From Micrococcaceae bacterium Sec5.7 (lineage in GTDB: Bacteria; Actinomycetota; Actinomycetes; Actinomycetales; Micrococcaceae), in the NCBI GenBank assembly GCA_039636785.1, contig CP144169.1, positions 2,356,001-2,420,000 of the forward strand: a stretch of 64,000 nt of DNA. The letters are read 5' to 3'. Numbering within the stretch: position 1 is the first letter of the stretch; the number at the start of each line of letters is the position of its first letter. Of the stretch, positions 38,429 through 48,724 are shown one piece after another. The notes below the pieces were generated by a model. That model made no database searches. It had not been told where the DNA came from and worked only from the letters and a program-made list of their open reading frames with translations. The position numbers and the translations under genes were made by a program.

Positions 38429-39478
38429 ATGAACTACCAGATTGCCCTCAGCTTTGAGGACGGTGTGACCCGTTTTGTCACCGCAAACCCGAACGAAACT
38501 GTTGCGGACGCCGCGTACAAATCACGAATCAACATCCCCTTTGACTGCCGCGACGGCGCCTGCGGCACGTGCAAGGCCTTCTGCGAGTCGGGCAAGTTCG
38601 ACGGCGGTGACTACATCGATGAGGCCCTCACCGAAGATGAAGCAGAGAAAGGCTTCTGCCTGCCCTGCCAGATGGTTCCGGAAACCGACCTTGTCCTGCA
38701 GATCGCCGGTACCTCAGAGATGGCCAAGGTGGGAGCCACAACCTTCGAGGCGACAGTCAACGAGCTGACCTGGTTCGCTGACAATACGGCTGCCATCACC
38801 CTGACGCTGGAAAACCGGGACGACCTCAGGTTCCTCCCGGGCCAGTACATGAACTTCGCCGTGCCCGGCACGGAGTTCGCCCGGTCTTATTCCTTCAGCA
38901 GCGGCCCTTCCGCCGACCAGCTTCGCTTCCTGATCCGCACCGCACCGGACGGCGCCATGACCACGTACCTCAAGGAACGTGCCGTTGTGGGAGACAGCAT
39001 CCCCCTGACAGGACCGATGGGCAGCTTCTTCCTGCGCGACATCAAGCGTCCGGTGCTGATGCTGGCGGGCGGTACTGGCATCGCACCGCTGCTGTCCATG
39101 CTGGAGAAAATCGCGATGGGTCTGGAAGAAGCACCGGCACACCCGGTGCACCTGGCCTACGGCGTCACCTTTGATAAGGATCTGGTGGAGCTCGACAAGC
39201 TGCAGCGCTACGCCGACATCATCGAATCCTTCACCTTCGACTACTGCGTGGCGGACCCCGCCAGCCAAGCGGAGAAGAAGGGTTACGTGACCCAGCACAT
39301 CACCGCCGGACAGATCAACGACGGCGACGTCGACGTCTACTTGTGCGGCCCGCCCGCCATGGTGGACGCCGTCCGCAAGTACTGGGACACCCAGGGCATC
39401 ACGCCGGCCAACTTCTACTATGAGCGTTTCGCTGTGGGAGCCACAGCGAAACAGGCACTCGCCGGAGCCAGCGCTTGA
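38429..39478 (+). CDS. benC: Benzoate 1,2-dioxygenase electron transfer component
   Basis: This 349-residue reductase passes electrons from NADH to BenAB. The N-terminal plant-type [2Fe-2S] domain has Cys40, Cys45 and Cys48 (CRDGACGTC) plus a fourth ligand at Cys77 or Cys80. An FAD domain follows with RSYSFSSGP, then an NAD domain with AGGTGIAPLLSMLEKI and YLCGPPAMVDAV. Stop overlaps the benD start (TTGA). Confidence 0.96.
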   Translation: MNYQIALSFEDGVTRFVTANPNETVADAAYKSRINIPFDCRDGACGTCKAFCESGKFDGGDYIDEALTEDEAEKGFCLPCQMVPETDLVLQIAGTSEMAKVGATTFEATVNELTWFADNTAAITLTLENRDDLRFLPGQYMNFAVPGTEFARSYSFSSGPSADQLRFLIRTAPDGAMTTYLKERAVVGDSIPLTGPMGSFFLRDIKRPVLMLAGGTGIAPLLSMLEKIAMGLEEAPAHPVHLAYGVTFDKDLVELDKLQRYADIIESFTFDYCVADPASQAEKKGYVTQHITAGQINDGDVDVYLCGPPAMVDAVRKYWDTQGITPANFYYERFAVGATAKQALAGASA

Positions 39479-40281
39479 GCACGGGCAAGGCCCGGGTTCT
39501 CAGCCCGGGCCGCTTCGCCGGCAAAGTGGTGGTGGTCACCGGAGCTGCCCAGGGCATCGGTAATGCGGTTGCCTCCCGGGTCGCAGCCGAGGGCGCCGAG
39601 GCCATCCTGGTGGACCGCGCCGAGATTGTCCGGGAAGCCGCTGCGGAACTCGTGGCGGAAGGCGCTGCCGCGTTCGGCATCACCGCCGACCTCGAGGACT
39701 ATTCCGGCGCCAGCGCCGCCATCGAAGAAGCGCTGGCCCGCCATGGCCGGATTGATGTCCTGATCAACAACGTGGGCGGCACCATCTGGGCCAAGCCCTT
39801 TGAAGAGTACGAGCCGGAACAGATCAGCAAGGAAATCCAACGGTCCCTGTTCCCGACTCTCTGGACGTGCCGGGCAGTACTTCCGCACATGATCGCGCAG
39901 CAAAGCGGTGTAATCGTCAACGTCGCATCAGTTGCCACCCGTGGCGTCAACCGTGTCCCATATGCTGCAGCCAAAGGCGGAGTAAAGGCCATCACGGCGG
40001 CCCTCGCACTCGAAGCAGCACCGCACGGAATCCGCATTGTGGCCACGGCCCCGGGCGGAACGGAAGCGCCGCCCCGGCGTGTTGCGCGCGGTCCCCAACC
40101 GGAAGGCGAGGCGGAAAAGGCCTGGTACCAGCAGATTGTGGACCAGACCATCGATTCATCGCTCATGAAGCGATACGGAACCCTCGAAGAACAGGCGGGT
40201 CCCATCGCGTTCCTCGCCTCGGATGAGGCTTCCTACATCACCGGCAGTGTCCTCGCTGTTGCCGGTGGCGACCTGGGCTGA
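39475..40281 (+). CDS. benD: Benzoate cis-diol dehydrogenase (SDR family)
   Basis: This 268-residue short-chain dehydrogenase oxidises and decarboxylates the benzoate diol to catechol. It has the NAD-binding TGAAQGIG near residue 23 and the active-site YAAAKGG. It starts with a TTG that overlaps the benC stop, so it is probably coupled. Together with BenABC it completes benzoate to catechol. Confidence 0.94.
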   Translation: MSTGKARVLSPGRFAGKVVVVTGAAQGIGNAVASRVAAEGAEAILVDRAEIVREAAAELVAEGAAAFGITADLEDYSGASAAIEEALARHGRIDVLINNVGGTIWAKPFEEYEPEQISKEIQRSLFPTLWTCRAVLPHMIAQQSGVIVNVASVATRGVNRVPYAAAKGGVKAITAALALEAAPHGIRIVATAPGGTEAPPRRVARGPQPEGEAEKAWYQQIVDQTIDSSLMKRYGTLEEQAGPIAFLASDEASYITGSVLAVAGGDLG

Positions 40282-40354
40282 TCCCCAGGCAGGCGCACAA
40301 CCCAGCCACCCACATCCGGCCGCAATGAAGCGGCCCGAGACACTGGAGCACCCT

Positions 40355-41818
40355 ATGAAAGCTCTGTCCGCATCGAATAATGATGCAAATCGCAGGAAAA
40401 CTGTCCGCTGGGTGATGGCGATCGCCGCCGCCGCCCTGCTCTTTGACGGGTACGATCTCGTCGTATATGGAACTGTTGTTTCATCGCTGCTGCGGGACCC
40501 CTCACAGCTGGGAGCCCTGGACGCTGCCCAGGCCGGCGCCCTGGGCAGCTACGCCCTGATGGGCGTGATGGTGGGCGCACTCACGGCGGGCGCGGTAGGT
40601 GATTTCCTTGGCCGGCGGAAACTTATGCTGATCAACATCGTCTGGTTTTCCGTGGGCATGACCTTCACGGCCATGGCCACGAGCGTTCCGGTATTTGGCC
40701 TCTTCCGGTTCCTGACGGGGATCGGCGTGGGCGCCCTGGTAGCCACTGCCGGTGCCGTGGTGGCCGAATTCGCCCCGGCCGGCAAGCGCAATTTCTACAA
40801 TGCGCTTGTTTACTCCGGCGTGCCCGCCGGCGGCCTTCTGGCCTCGCTGCTGGCCATCATTCTCGGCGGTGTCACCGACTGGCGCGGCCTCTTCATGATC
40901 GGTGCCCTGCCCCTGGTAATCCTGTTCCCGCTGGCATACCTGAAGCTGCCGGAGTCGCCCAGATGGTTACTCGCCCGCGGCCGCACTGAGCAGGCCGAGC
41001 TCCTGTCAGTGAAGACCGGCATTCCTCTGGAAGACAGCGACGCTGACAAGGGCAAGGGCATCCCCAGCTCCGCACCTCCGGTCGCAGCCGGCAATGACGG
41101 CCGTCCCCTCACCGGTTTTGCCGCCCTCGCCTCCGGGAAATACCGTACGCCTACCATCCTGCTGGGACTCATGAGTTTCTGCGGGCTGCTGCTGACCTAC
41201 GGCCTGAACACCTGGCTTCCGGAAATCATGGGGCAGCACGGCTACGGCAAAACGTACTCACTGACCTTCCTCATGGCGCTCAACGCGGGCGCCGTGATCG
41301 GCGGGCTCATCGCGTCGCGGTCCGCGGACCGGTTCGGGCCGCGTGCCATCATTGCCTCGACGTTTGCCATTGCGGCCGCCGCCCTGGTCCTGCTGACGTT
41401 CGAATTCCCGCTGCCCGTGCTGATGATCGCCGTCGCATTCGCCGGCGTCGGCAGCCTGGGCACCCAGGTGCTCGTCTACGGGTTCGTGTCCAACTACTAC
41501 CCCACACCGGCACGTGCGGCCGGCGTGGCATGGTGTGCAGGGTTCGGACGTCTGGGCGGCATTGTCGGTCCGCTGGTGGGCGGCTTCCTGATCAGTGCCC
41601 ACGCTCCCAGCAACGTGGCATTCGTGGTGTTCGCAGCCATAGCGCTGGCCATAGCGCTGGCCGGTGGCCTGGTCACGGTCTTCGTCCGCAAGCACCACAC
41701 GTCCCAGGCAACCGCTGCCACAGTGGATGTTGCAGGAGAGCCCGTTGGTGAACAGCCGGCTGCCGCAACAGAAAGCAAGGACACCGTGGCGAACGGATCC
41801 GGACGCTGGGGCCTGTGA
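40355..41818 (+). CDS. benK: Benzoate MFS transporter (aromatic acid:H+ symporter family)
   Basis: This 487-residue protein has twelve expected membrane helices. The DGYDLVVYG motif in helix 1 (residues ~30-38) is the mark of the aromatic acid:H+ symporters such as BenK and PcaK; GxxxDxxGRR-like GDFLGRRK follows helix 2. A hydrophilic central loop and an Ala-rich polar C-tail are present. The start MKALSASN at 40355 replaces a longer frame from 40223 that would overlap benD. Confidence 0.94.
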   Translation: MKALSASNNDANRRKTVRWVMAIAAAALLFDGYDLVVYGTVVSSLLRDPSQLGALDAAQAGALGSYALMGVMVGALTAGAVGDFLGRRKLMLINIVWFSVGMTFTAMATSVPVFGLFRFLTGIGVGALVATAGAVVAEFAPAGKRNFYNALVYSGVPAGGLLASLLAIILGGVTDWRGLFMIGALPLVILFPLAYLKLPESPRWLLARGRTEQAELLSVKTGIPLEDSDADKGKGIPSSAPPVAAGNDGRPLTGFAALASGKYRTPTILLGLMSFCGLLLTYGLNTWLPEIMGQHGYGKTYSLTFLMALNAGAVIGGLIASRSADRFGPRAIIASTFAIAAAALVLLTFEFPLPVLMIAVAFAGVGSLGTQVLVYGFVSNYYPTPARAAGVAWCAGFGRLGGIVGPLVGGFLISAHAPSNVAFVVFAAIALAIALAGGLVTVFVRKHHTSQATAATVDVAGEPVGEQPAAATESKDTVANGSGRWGL

Positions 41819-41845
41819 GCCACCCGTCGGTTAGTGTTGGGATCC

Positions 41846-44695
41846 ATGCCTGACACAGTCGACAGACCATTCCTGAGCGGGCGGACGGCACAGACCCGGC
41901 AGCTGCTGGGCCTGCTGCAGTCCGCCCGCTCAGGCGTGCCTGCCCTCGCCGTCGTCAGCGGCGGGCAGGGCATGGGAAAGACTGTCTTCGTGGAGAACTT
42001 TCTCCAGCTGCAGGAAGTGGAAACGGCCGGTACCACCGTCCTCAGGGCTGCCGGCGCCGTCTGGGAAAGGCCCATGGACTTCGGCGTGGTTCAGCAGCTG
42101 CTGGCCAGGTGCCCGGACCCCGCGGAAGCGGGCAGGCCGGGGACCAACGACGCCGGGAGCCGCCCTGCGGGAATGCTGCGGCAACACGGTGAAGCGCTGC
42201 TCTCTGCCTTCACAACCCTGGCCGGCGGCACAGACCGCATGGTGATCCTCTGGGTTGACGACCTCCAGTTTGCGGATGTTGCTTCGCTGCAGGCACTCCT
42301 TTACACACTGCGCAGGATGGGTCCGCTGCCGCTGCTGACCATCCTGTGCGTGACCCCCGGCCGGGGCGGAACGGACCCCGCAGATGCCGGCCTGCTCAGG
42401 TATCCCGGTGCCATGAGGATCACGCTGGGGCCGCTGGCGCCGGATGATGTCCTTGCGATGTCCCGCGGTAACTCCGGCCCCGGGCTTCCGCGGTCCGCGG
42501 CGCGTTCCCTCACGGACCACACCGGAGGCAGCCCGTCTCTGATCCAGCCGCTGTTGGAAGAGTTTCCCGCGTCGATCTGGTCCGCAGGCCCCGAATCGTT
42601 GCCGGCACCGGCTGAGTATGCCGCCTCGGTCGCCGCCTTGCTGCTCAGCCTTCCTCGGGAGGCAGCCGCGCTCACGGAGGCGGCCGCCATTCTGGGCGCG
42701 CGGTCACCGCTGGCGCTCGCCGCGGAACTTGCAGGCGTTATGGACGCAGTGGCAGCCGTGGACGCCGCGGACACCGCCGGTCTTCTGCGCCTGAACATGG
42801 CTGGCGCGGAAACCCTGCTGGAATTTCCACTGCCTGTGCTCCGCGCCGCCGTCTACCAACGGCTCGGACCAGCCCGCCGCGTTGCATTGCACACCGCCGC
42901 CGCCGGCATCGTGACAGGCCCGGTCCAACGGCTGAACCACCGCGCCGCCGCTGCGCTGCTGCCGGATCCCGCCCTGGCCGCCGAACTCGAGAGGACTGCC
43001 TCCGGTTTCGCCTCAACCGGCGCCTGGCGGCGGGCGGCTGACGCCTACGCCCAGGCGGCACGGCTGAACCCCCGCACGCAGGAGCGGGAATCGCTTGTTG
43101 TTAAGGCCGTGGATGCCATGGTCGGGGCCGGCGAGCTCCCACGGGCAATTGCCGCTCTCGACGTCCTCGACTCATTCGCGCCCAGTCCAAGTAGCGACGC
43201 CGTCCGCGGCTATCTCGCCATTCTGCGGGGTCACCCGGCCCAGGCCGACGCACTGCTCCATAAGGCGTGGACCGCCGTCGATCCCTCCACCGACGCCGAG
43301 ATGGCGGGCGGAATCTGCCAGCGGCAGGTCCTGCACGCCCTGGCCCGGTTCAACGGGCGGGACCTCGTGATCTGGGCGGACAGGGCCAGGCGCCTTGCCC
43401 CTGCGGGCAGCCCGTCGGTGGTGGAAGCACAGGCCATCGAAGGACTGGGCCTGGGCGCCATGGGCCGCTACGCCGAGGCTGAGAGAAGTTACCAGGCCGC
43501 GGAGCGCTTACCGGACCACGGCGCACAGCACCAGCGCATCGCCATGGGCAAAGGCTGGCTGCATCTGGCCATGGACCGGGTGGAGGAGGCCCGGGCCGAA
43601 CTTGCCGGAGCCATGCCCACGGAATTCGGCCACGGCTCGCAGCGCATCTCACTCTGGGCGAAGGCCTGGCTGGCCAGAACCGACGTGGCACTGGGAGCCT
43701 GGGACAACGCCCTGCAGACCGTCGAGAGCGCAGTGTCCATCCAGGAGGAATCCGAAATTGACCTGCTGCGGCCGCTGCTGCACTGGACCGGTGCCCAGAT
43801 CCATGCCCTGCGCGGCAATTGGGACGCCGCTGCCCACCATCTGGAGCGCGGCTCCGCGGCGGGCGACAGCTATCCCATCATGCTGCTGCCGTATTGCCTG
43901 GCCCAGGCGCAGGTGGCGGAGGCCAAAGCAGACTACGACGGCGTCATCCGCGCTTTGATGCCCGTGTTGCGGATGCAGCGCACCAGCGGGATCGACGAAC
44001 CCGGATTCTGGCCGTGGCAGGACCATTACGCCAATGCCCTGGTCATGGTGGGCAAGGTTGAGGAGGCAGATGCCTTTCTCCGTCCGCACGAGGAGCTGGC
44101 AGCGCGCCGCAACCACCGCTCCACGCTCGCGCGGCTGTCGTACGTCCGCGGCCGGATCCAGGCAGCAGCCGGCGACCTTGACGCCGCCCGCACCAGCTTC
44201 CTGGGCGGCCTGGCACAGCTGGAAGGCCTGCCGATGCCGATCGCGCGCGCCCGGATCAAATTCGCCTACGGTCAGTCCTTCCGTCGCGCTGGAAAGCGGC
44301 GGGAAGCAGCCGCCGTTCTGGCTGAAGCCCGTGAGCTGTTCGCCGTCCTCGGCGCCCAGGCCTATGTGGACCGCTGCTCCCGCGAAATGCGCGCCAGCGG
44401 CGCAAGTTCCGCAGCAGGACCCAGCGATCGTGGCAGCGGCAGGACGTCGTCGGACGGCACCGCCGGGCCGGACACCCTGACGGAACAGGAGAAGTCCGTG
44501 GCTGATCTCGTCGCATCAGGGCTGAGCAACAAGGAGGCCGCGGCCGAGCTGTATGTCTCCGTCAAGACAGTCCAGTACCACCTCACGCGGATCTACGCCA
44601 AGCTCGGCATCACCTCACGGTCGGCCCTGGCCGCGGCCTACCTCGGACGGGGTACGGACACTGCCGGACGCCAAGGCCAGCCCCCGCCACAGTAG
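41846..44695 (+). CDS. benR: LuxR-type ATP-binding regulator, BenR-like
   Basis: This ~949-residue regulator has an N-terminal AAA-type ATPase with P-loop GGQGMGKT (39-46) and Walker B RMVILWVDDLQFAD, a long helical TPR-like middle, and a C-terminal LuxR HTH (LTEQEKSVADLVASGLSNKEAAAELYVSVKTVQYHLTRIYAKLG). It belongs to the large LAL regulators. In Corynebacterium glutamicum a LuxR-type BenR of this kind next to benK activates the ben genes, so the same role is inferred from position. A GTG at 41834 is an alternative start. Confidence 0.85.
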   Translation: MPDTVDRPFLSGRTAQTRQLLGLLQSARSGVPALAVVSGGQGMGKTVFVENFLQLQEVETAGTTVLRAAGAVWERPMDFGVVQQLLARCPDPAEAGRPGTNDAGSRPAGMLRQHGEALLSAFTTLAGGTDRMVILWVDDLQFADVASLQALLYTLRRMGPLPLLTILCVTPGRGGTDPADAGLLRYPGAMRITLGPLAPDDVLAMSRGNSGPGLPRSAARSLTDHTGGSPSLIQPLLEEFPASIWSAGPESLPAPAEYAASVAALLLSLPREAAALTEAAAILGARSPLALAAELAGVMDAVAAVDAADTAGLLRLNMAGAETLLEFPLPVLRAAVYQRLGPARRVALHTAAAGIVTGPVQRLNHRAAAALLPDPALAAELERTASGFASTGAWRRAADAYAQAARLNPRTQERESLVVKAVDAMVGAGELPRAIAALDVLDSFAPSPSSDAVRGYLAILRGHPAQADALLHKAWTAVDPSTDAEMAGGICQRQVLHALARFNGRDLVIWADRARRLAPAGSPSVVEAQAIEGLGLGAMGRYAEAERSYQAAERLPDHGAQHQRIAMGKGWLHLAMDRVEEARAELAGAMPTEFGHGSQRISLWAKAWLARTDVALGAWDNALQTVESAVSIQEESEIDLLRPLLHWTGAQIHALRGNWDAAAHHLERGSAAGDSYPIMLLPYCLAQAQVAEAKADYDGVIRALMPVLRMQRTSGIDEPGFWPWQDHYANALVMVGKVEEADAFLRPHEELAARRNHRSTLARLSYVRGRIQAAAGDLDAARTSFLGGLAQLEGLPMPIARARIKFAYGQSFRRAGKRREAAAVLAEARELFAVLGAQAYVDRCSREMRASGASSAAGPSDRGSGRTSSDGTAGPDTLTEQEKSVADLVASGLSNKEAAAELYVSVKTVQYHLTRIYAKLGITSRSALAAAYLGRGTDTAGRQGQPPPQ

Positions 44696-44698
44696 ACT
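44693..44698 (+). promoter_or_regulatory. Candidate -10 (TAGACT) of hrpA
   Basis: TAGACT begins at the benR stop codon and ends 10 nt before the hrpA ATG, leaving nearly no leader. No Shine-Dalgarno is apparent, so leaderless translation is possible. No good -35 is seen. Confidence 0.35.
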
Positions 44699-44708
44699 GT
44701 CTCCGGCC

Positions 44709-47700
44709 ATGACTTTTCATATCTCCTATCCCGCCGAGCTGCCGGTATCCGAACGCCGCGAGGACCTGAAGGCCGCCATCGCCGCCAATCAGGTGACCAT
44801 CATTGCCGGCGAGACCGGCTCGGGAAAAACCACCCAGATCCCCAAAATGTGCCTCGAACTGGGGCTGGGCGACAACGGTCTGATCGGCCACACCCAGCCT
44901 CGCCGGCTTGCTGCCCGCACAGTGGCGGAGCGCATTGCCTCCGAGCTGGGTGTGGAAGTCGGCCAGGAAGTGGGCTTCCAGGTCCGTTTCACCGGTGAGG
45001 TCAGCCGGTCCACCAAGGTCAAACTGATGACTGACGGCATCCTGCTCGCGGAAATCCAGCGGGACAAGCTGCTGCGTAAATACAACGCCATCATCATCGA
45101 CGAGGCCCACGAGCGCAGCCTCAACATCGACTTCATCCTCGGGTATCTCAAGAGAATCCTTCCGCAGCGCCCCGACCTGAAGGTCATCATCACCTCCGCC
45201 ACCATCGATCCCGAACGCTTCGCAAAGCACTTCGGCACTGCGGAGGCTCCCTCTCCCATCATCGAGGTTTCCGGCCGGACGTTCCCCGTTGAGATTCGCT
45301 ACCGCCCGCTGTCCCAGCCCGCGGGCGGTGCCGACGAAGACACCGCCTCGGACGACGAACTCGAGGAGGACCGGGATCCGCTGGACGCTGTGTGCGACGC
45401 CGTTGATGAACTCGCCACAGAGGCCCCCGGCGACATCCTGGTGTTCTTCTCCGGCGAGCGTGAAATCCGGGACGCCACCGAGGCTTTGAATGCCCGGATC
45501 CAGTCCAACCGGCGGCTGGCCGGCACCGAGGTGCTGCCGCTGTTTGCACGGCTGAGCCTGCAGGAGCAGCACCGTGTCTTCAACCCCGGCAGCAAGCGCA
45601 GGATCGTGCTGGCCACCAACGTGGCGGAAACGTCTCTGACGGTGCCGGGCATCAAGTATGTGATCGACACCGGCACTGCCCGCATCTCCCGGTATTCGCA
45701 CCGCACCAAGGTCCAACGGCTTCCGATTGAGCGGGTCTCGCAGGCCTCTGCCAACCAGCGTTCCGGCCGCTGCGGACGTGTGTCGGACGGCATCGCCATC
45801 CGGCTGTATTCAGAGCAGGACTTCGAATCCAGGCCGCTCTTTACGGACCCGGAAATCCTTCGCACCAACCTGGCTGCCGTCATTCTGCAGATGACCGCCA
45901 TGGGCGTTGCCCGCGGGCCCAAAGACATCGAAAACTTCCCCTTTGTGGAGCCTCCGGATTCCCGCGCCATCAACGACGGCGTCACGCTCCTGAGGGAACT
46001 GGGCGCCTTGAGCACCCCCGCCGGCAAGGACAAGGCTTCGGATACCGCCGACGCCGCGGGCGGCCGCAACGCGGGCGGGCTCACCGCCGTCGGGCAGCAA
46101 CTCGCCCAACTGCCAGTGGATCCGCGGCTGGGCCGCATGATTGTGGAGGCCGGACGGCGTGGCTGCGTCCGCGAAGTCATGATCCTCGCCGCGGCGCTGA
46201 CCATCCAGGACCCGCGCGAACGCCCGACGGACAAACAGCAGCTGGCTGCCGAAAAGCACGCACGCTTCCGCGATGAGAATTCGGACTTCACCGGATTCCT
46301 CAACCTGTGGAACTACATCCAGGAAAAACAACAGGAGCTCTCCTCCACCCAGTTCCGCCGGCTCTGCCGCGCCGAGTACATCAATTACCTGCGGGTCCGG
46401 GAATGGCAGGACCTGTTTGCGCAGCTCCGCCAGCTGGCCAGGCCGTTGGGCATCGGCCTGGACAACAAGCGTGAGGCCGATCCTGTGGGTAACAACGAGG
46501 GGATCCACATCAGCCTTCTGTCGGGGCTCCTCAGCCACATCGGGCTCCTGGATGAGCGCAAACGCGAATATGCCGGAGCCCGCGGCAGCCGCTTCGCGAT
46601 TTTCCCCGGCTCCGCACTGTTCAAGAAGTCACCCACGTTTGTGATGGCGGCCGAGCTTGTGGAAACCAGCAGGCTCTGGGCCCGGGTGGCCGCGAAATTC
46701 GATCCGGTGTGGGCCGAACAGGTAGCTCCTGACCTGGTCAAGCGCAGCTACAGCGAACCGCACTGGTCAACCAAGATGGGCGCGGTGATGGCCTATGAGA
46801 AGGTCATGCTCTACGGTGTGCCCATCATTCCGCAGCGCCGCATCAACTACAGCAAAGTGGACCCGGTGCTGGCCCGCGAGCTGTTCATCCGGCATGCGCT
46901 GGTTGAAGGCGACTGGAAAACGCACCACAAATTCTTCCACCGCAACCGCGCCCTCCTGCATGAGGTGGAAGAGCTGGAAGCCCGGATGCGCCGCCGGGAC
47001 CTCATGGTGGATGACGAGGCGCTCTTCGAGTTTTATGACGCCCGGCTCGGCCGGGACGTAGTTTCCGAACGGCATTTCGACAGCTGGTGGAAGGAAGCCC
47101 GCCAGCAGAATCCGTCCCTGTTGGATTTCGACCAGGCACTCCTGCTCAGTGAGGAGGCCGATGCGCTGGATGATTCCGCGTATCCGAAGCTGTGGCTCCA
47201 CAAGGGTTTTGAACTGCCCCTGACGTACGAGTTCCATCCGGTGGCACCGGGCTCATCGCCCAACCCGTCCGACGGCGTCACCGCCGAGGTTCCGGTGCTG
47301 TTCCTGAACCAGCTGGACGATGCCGCCTTCCGGTGGCTCATTCCCGGCCAGCGCGCTGAACTGGTGGCGGCCCTCATCAAGTCGCTGCCCAAGCAGATCC
47401 GCAAGAATTTTGTGCCGGCACCCGACGTCGCCCGGCAGGCTGTCGCTGCCCTCGAGGCGGACTTCGATCCGGCTGCCGACGAGCTGGAAGCCTCGCTCGA
47501 GCTCGCACTGCGGCGGATCCGCGGCCATGTGATCCCGCCGGGCTCCTGGAACTGGGACGCCGTTCCGTCCCACCTGCGGGTGAGCTTCAAGGTGGCGGAC
47601 AGCAAAGGCCGGGTGCTGGACGAAGGCAAGGACCTCGCCAAGCTGCAGGAACAGCTGGCGCCGGCCACCCGCCGTGCCATCGCCGAATCACTGGGAGCAA

Positions 47701-48662
47701 CGCCAAAAACAACCGCTCCGCACACGCCCGCCACGGGATCCGCGGCTCCGGCAGCCGCTGCCGCCCGGCAAACGGCCGCAACGCCTGGATTTGCGGAGCA
47801 GACCGGCCTCACAGAGTGGTCGTTCGGCACCGTTGAACGCCAGGTCAGCGGCACGGTCAAAGGCCACACTGTCACGGGGTACCCTGCCCTTGTGGACGAA
47901 GGCGCCTCCGTGTCCCTGCAGGTTTTCCAGACTGCGGCCGAGCAGGAGCAATCCATGCGCGGCGGTGTGATCAGGTTGCTGGCGCTCAGGGTTCCGGCGC
48001 CTGACCGCTATGTGCTGGAGCACCTGAACAACACCGAAAAACTGACCTTCAGCCAGAATCCGCACGGCTCCGTTTCCGCCCTGATTGCAGATTGTGCACT
48101 GGCCGCCGTGGATAAGCTCACGCCGGCCGGGCTGCCTTGGGACCGTTCCTCTTTTGACGCACTCTACGAACGGGTCCGCGCGGAACTGATCGATACGGTC
48201 TTCAGCGTCACGGCAGTGGTGGAACGTATCCTGGCCAGCACCCGGCGGATCGAAAAGCAGCTCAAGGGCATCACCAGCCTGGCGCTCATCAGCGCGCTCA
48301 ACGACGTCCGGAGCCAACTCGGGCAGCTGGTCTTTCCAGGGTTTGTGGCACGTACGGGCTACGCACAGCTCAGCCAGGTGCCGCGGTACCTTGCGGCCAT
48401 TGAAAAACGGCTGGAAAAGCTGCCGGGCAATGTCCAGCGGGACGGCCTCCACCTTGCCGTGGTGCAAAGACTGGAAGACGACTACGACGACGCCGTGTCC
48501 GCGCTGTTGCCGGGCCGCGGGGCAGGCGCCGAATTAACCCAGGTGCGCTGGATGATCGAGGAGCTCCGGGTGAGCCTCTTCGCCGTCGAACTCGGGACGG
48601 CGTACTCAGTGTCCGAGAAACGGATCCGGGCAGTTCTGAACAAGGCACTGGCGCCGGTTTAG
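44709..48662 (+). CDS. hrpA: ATP-dependent RNA helicase HrpA
   Basis: This 1317-residue DEAH-box helicase has the P-loop GETGSGKT (34-41) and the DEAH box (131-134, IIIDEAHERSLN), followed by motif III SAT, the QRSGRCGRV motif VI, an HA2/OB region and the long C-terminal domain (DUF3418) of bacterial HrpA. A frame from 44553 overlaps benR and is not used. An Ala/Thr/Pro-rich linker (~1000-1025) splits the C-terminal region. By family, it acts on RNA; in E. coli it resolves stalled ribosomes. It lies 13 nt after benR but is unrelated in function. Confidence 0.95.
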   Translation: MTFHISYPAELPVSERREDLKAAIAANQVTIIAGETGSGKTTQIPKMCLELGLGDNGLIGHTQPRRLAARTVAERIASELGVEVGQEVGFQVRFTGEVSRSTKVKLMTDGILLAEIQRDKLLRKYNAIIIDEAHERSLNIDFILGYLKRILPQRPDLKVIITSATIDPERFAKHFGTAEAPSPIIEVSGRTFPVEIRYRPLSQPAGGADEDTASDDELEEDRDPLDAVCDAVDELATEAPGDILVFFSGEREIRDATEALNARIQSNRRLAGTEVLPLFARLSLQEQHRVFNPGSKRRIVLATNVAETSLTVPGIKYVIDTGTARISRYSHRTKVQRLPIERVSQASANQRSGRCGRVSDGIAIRLYSEQDFESRPLFTDPEILRTNLAAVILQMTAMGVARGPKDIENFPFVEPPDSRAINDGVTLLRELGALSTPAGKDKASDTADAAGGRNAGGLTAVGQQLAQLPVDPRLGRMIVEAGRRGCVREVMILAAALTIQDPRERPTDKQQLAAEKHARFRDENSDFTGFLNLWNYIQEKQQELSSTQFRRLCRAEYINYLRVREWQDLFAQLRQLARPLGIGLDNKREADPVGNNEGIHISLLSGLLSHIGLLDERKREYAGARGSRFAIFPGSALFKKSPTFVMAAELVETSRLWARVAAKFDPVWAEQVAPDLVKRSYSEPHWSTKMGAVMAYEKVMLYGVPIIPQRRINYSKVDPVLARELFIRHALVEGDWKTHHKFFHRNRALLHEVEELEARMRRRDLMVDDEALFEFYDARLGRDVVSERHFDSWWKEARQQNPSLLDFDQALLLSEEADALDDSAYPKLWLHKGFELPLTYEFHPVAPGSSPNPSDGVTAEVPVLFLNQLDDAAFRWLIPGQRAELVAALIKSLPKQIRKNFVPAPDVARQAVAALEADFDPAADELEASLELALRRIRGHVIPPGSWNWDAVPSHLRVSFKVADSKGRVLDEGKDLAKLQEQLAPATRRAIAESLGATPKTTAPHTPATGSAAPAAAAARQTAATPGFAEQTGLTEWSFGTVERQVSGTVKGHTVTGYPALVDEGASVSLQVFQTAAEQEQSMRGGVIRLLALRVPAPDRYVLEHLNNTEKLTFSQNPHGSVSALIADCALAAVDKLTPAGLPWDRSSFDALYERVRAELIDTVFSVTAVVERILASTRRIEKQLKGITSLALISALNDVRSQLGQLVFPGFVARTGYAQLSQVPRYLAAIEKRLEKLPGNVQRDGLHLAVVQRLEDDYDDAVSALLPGRGAGAELTQVRWMIEELRVSLFAVELGTAYSVSEKRIRAVLNKALAPV

Positions 48663-48680
48663 CCCTCCGCGGAAGGAGGG
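48663..48680. terminator. Hairpin between hrpA and the HIT gene
   Basis: CCCTCC (48663-48668) and GGAGGG (48675-48680) form a 6-bp stem directly after the hrpA stop, between convergent genes. It is short, without a U-run. Confidence 0.4.
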
Positions 48681-48724
48681 CGCCGGCGCCAGCTGTTCAA
48701 TCCCGCAGCAGCACACGCGGGTTG

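Noticed and set aside
45299..46303. Minus-strand open frame of 334 codons
   Set aside because: Antisense to hrpA and Ser/Arg-rich with no domain.
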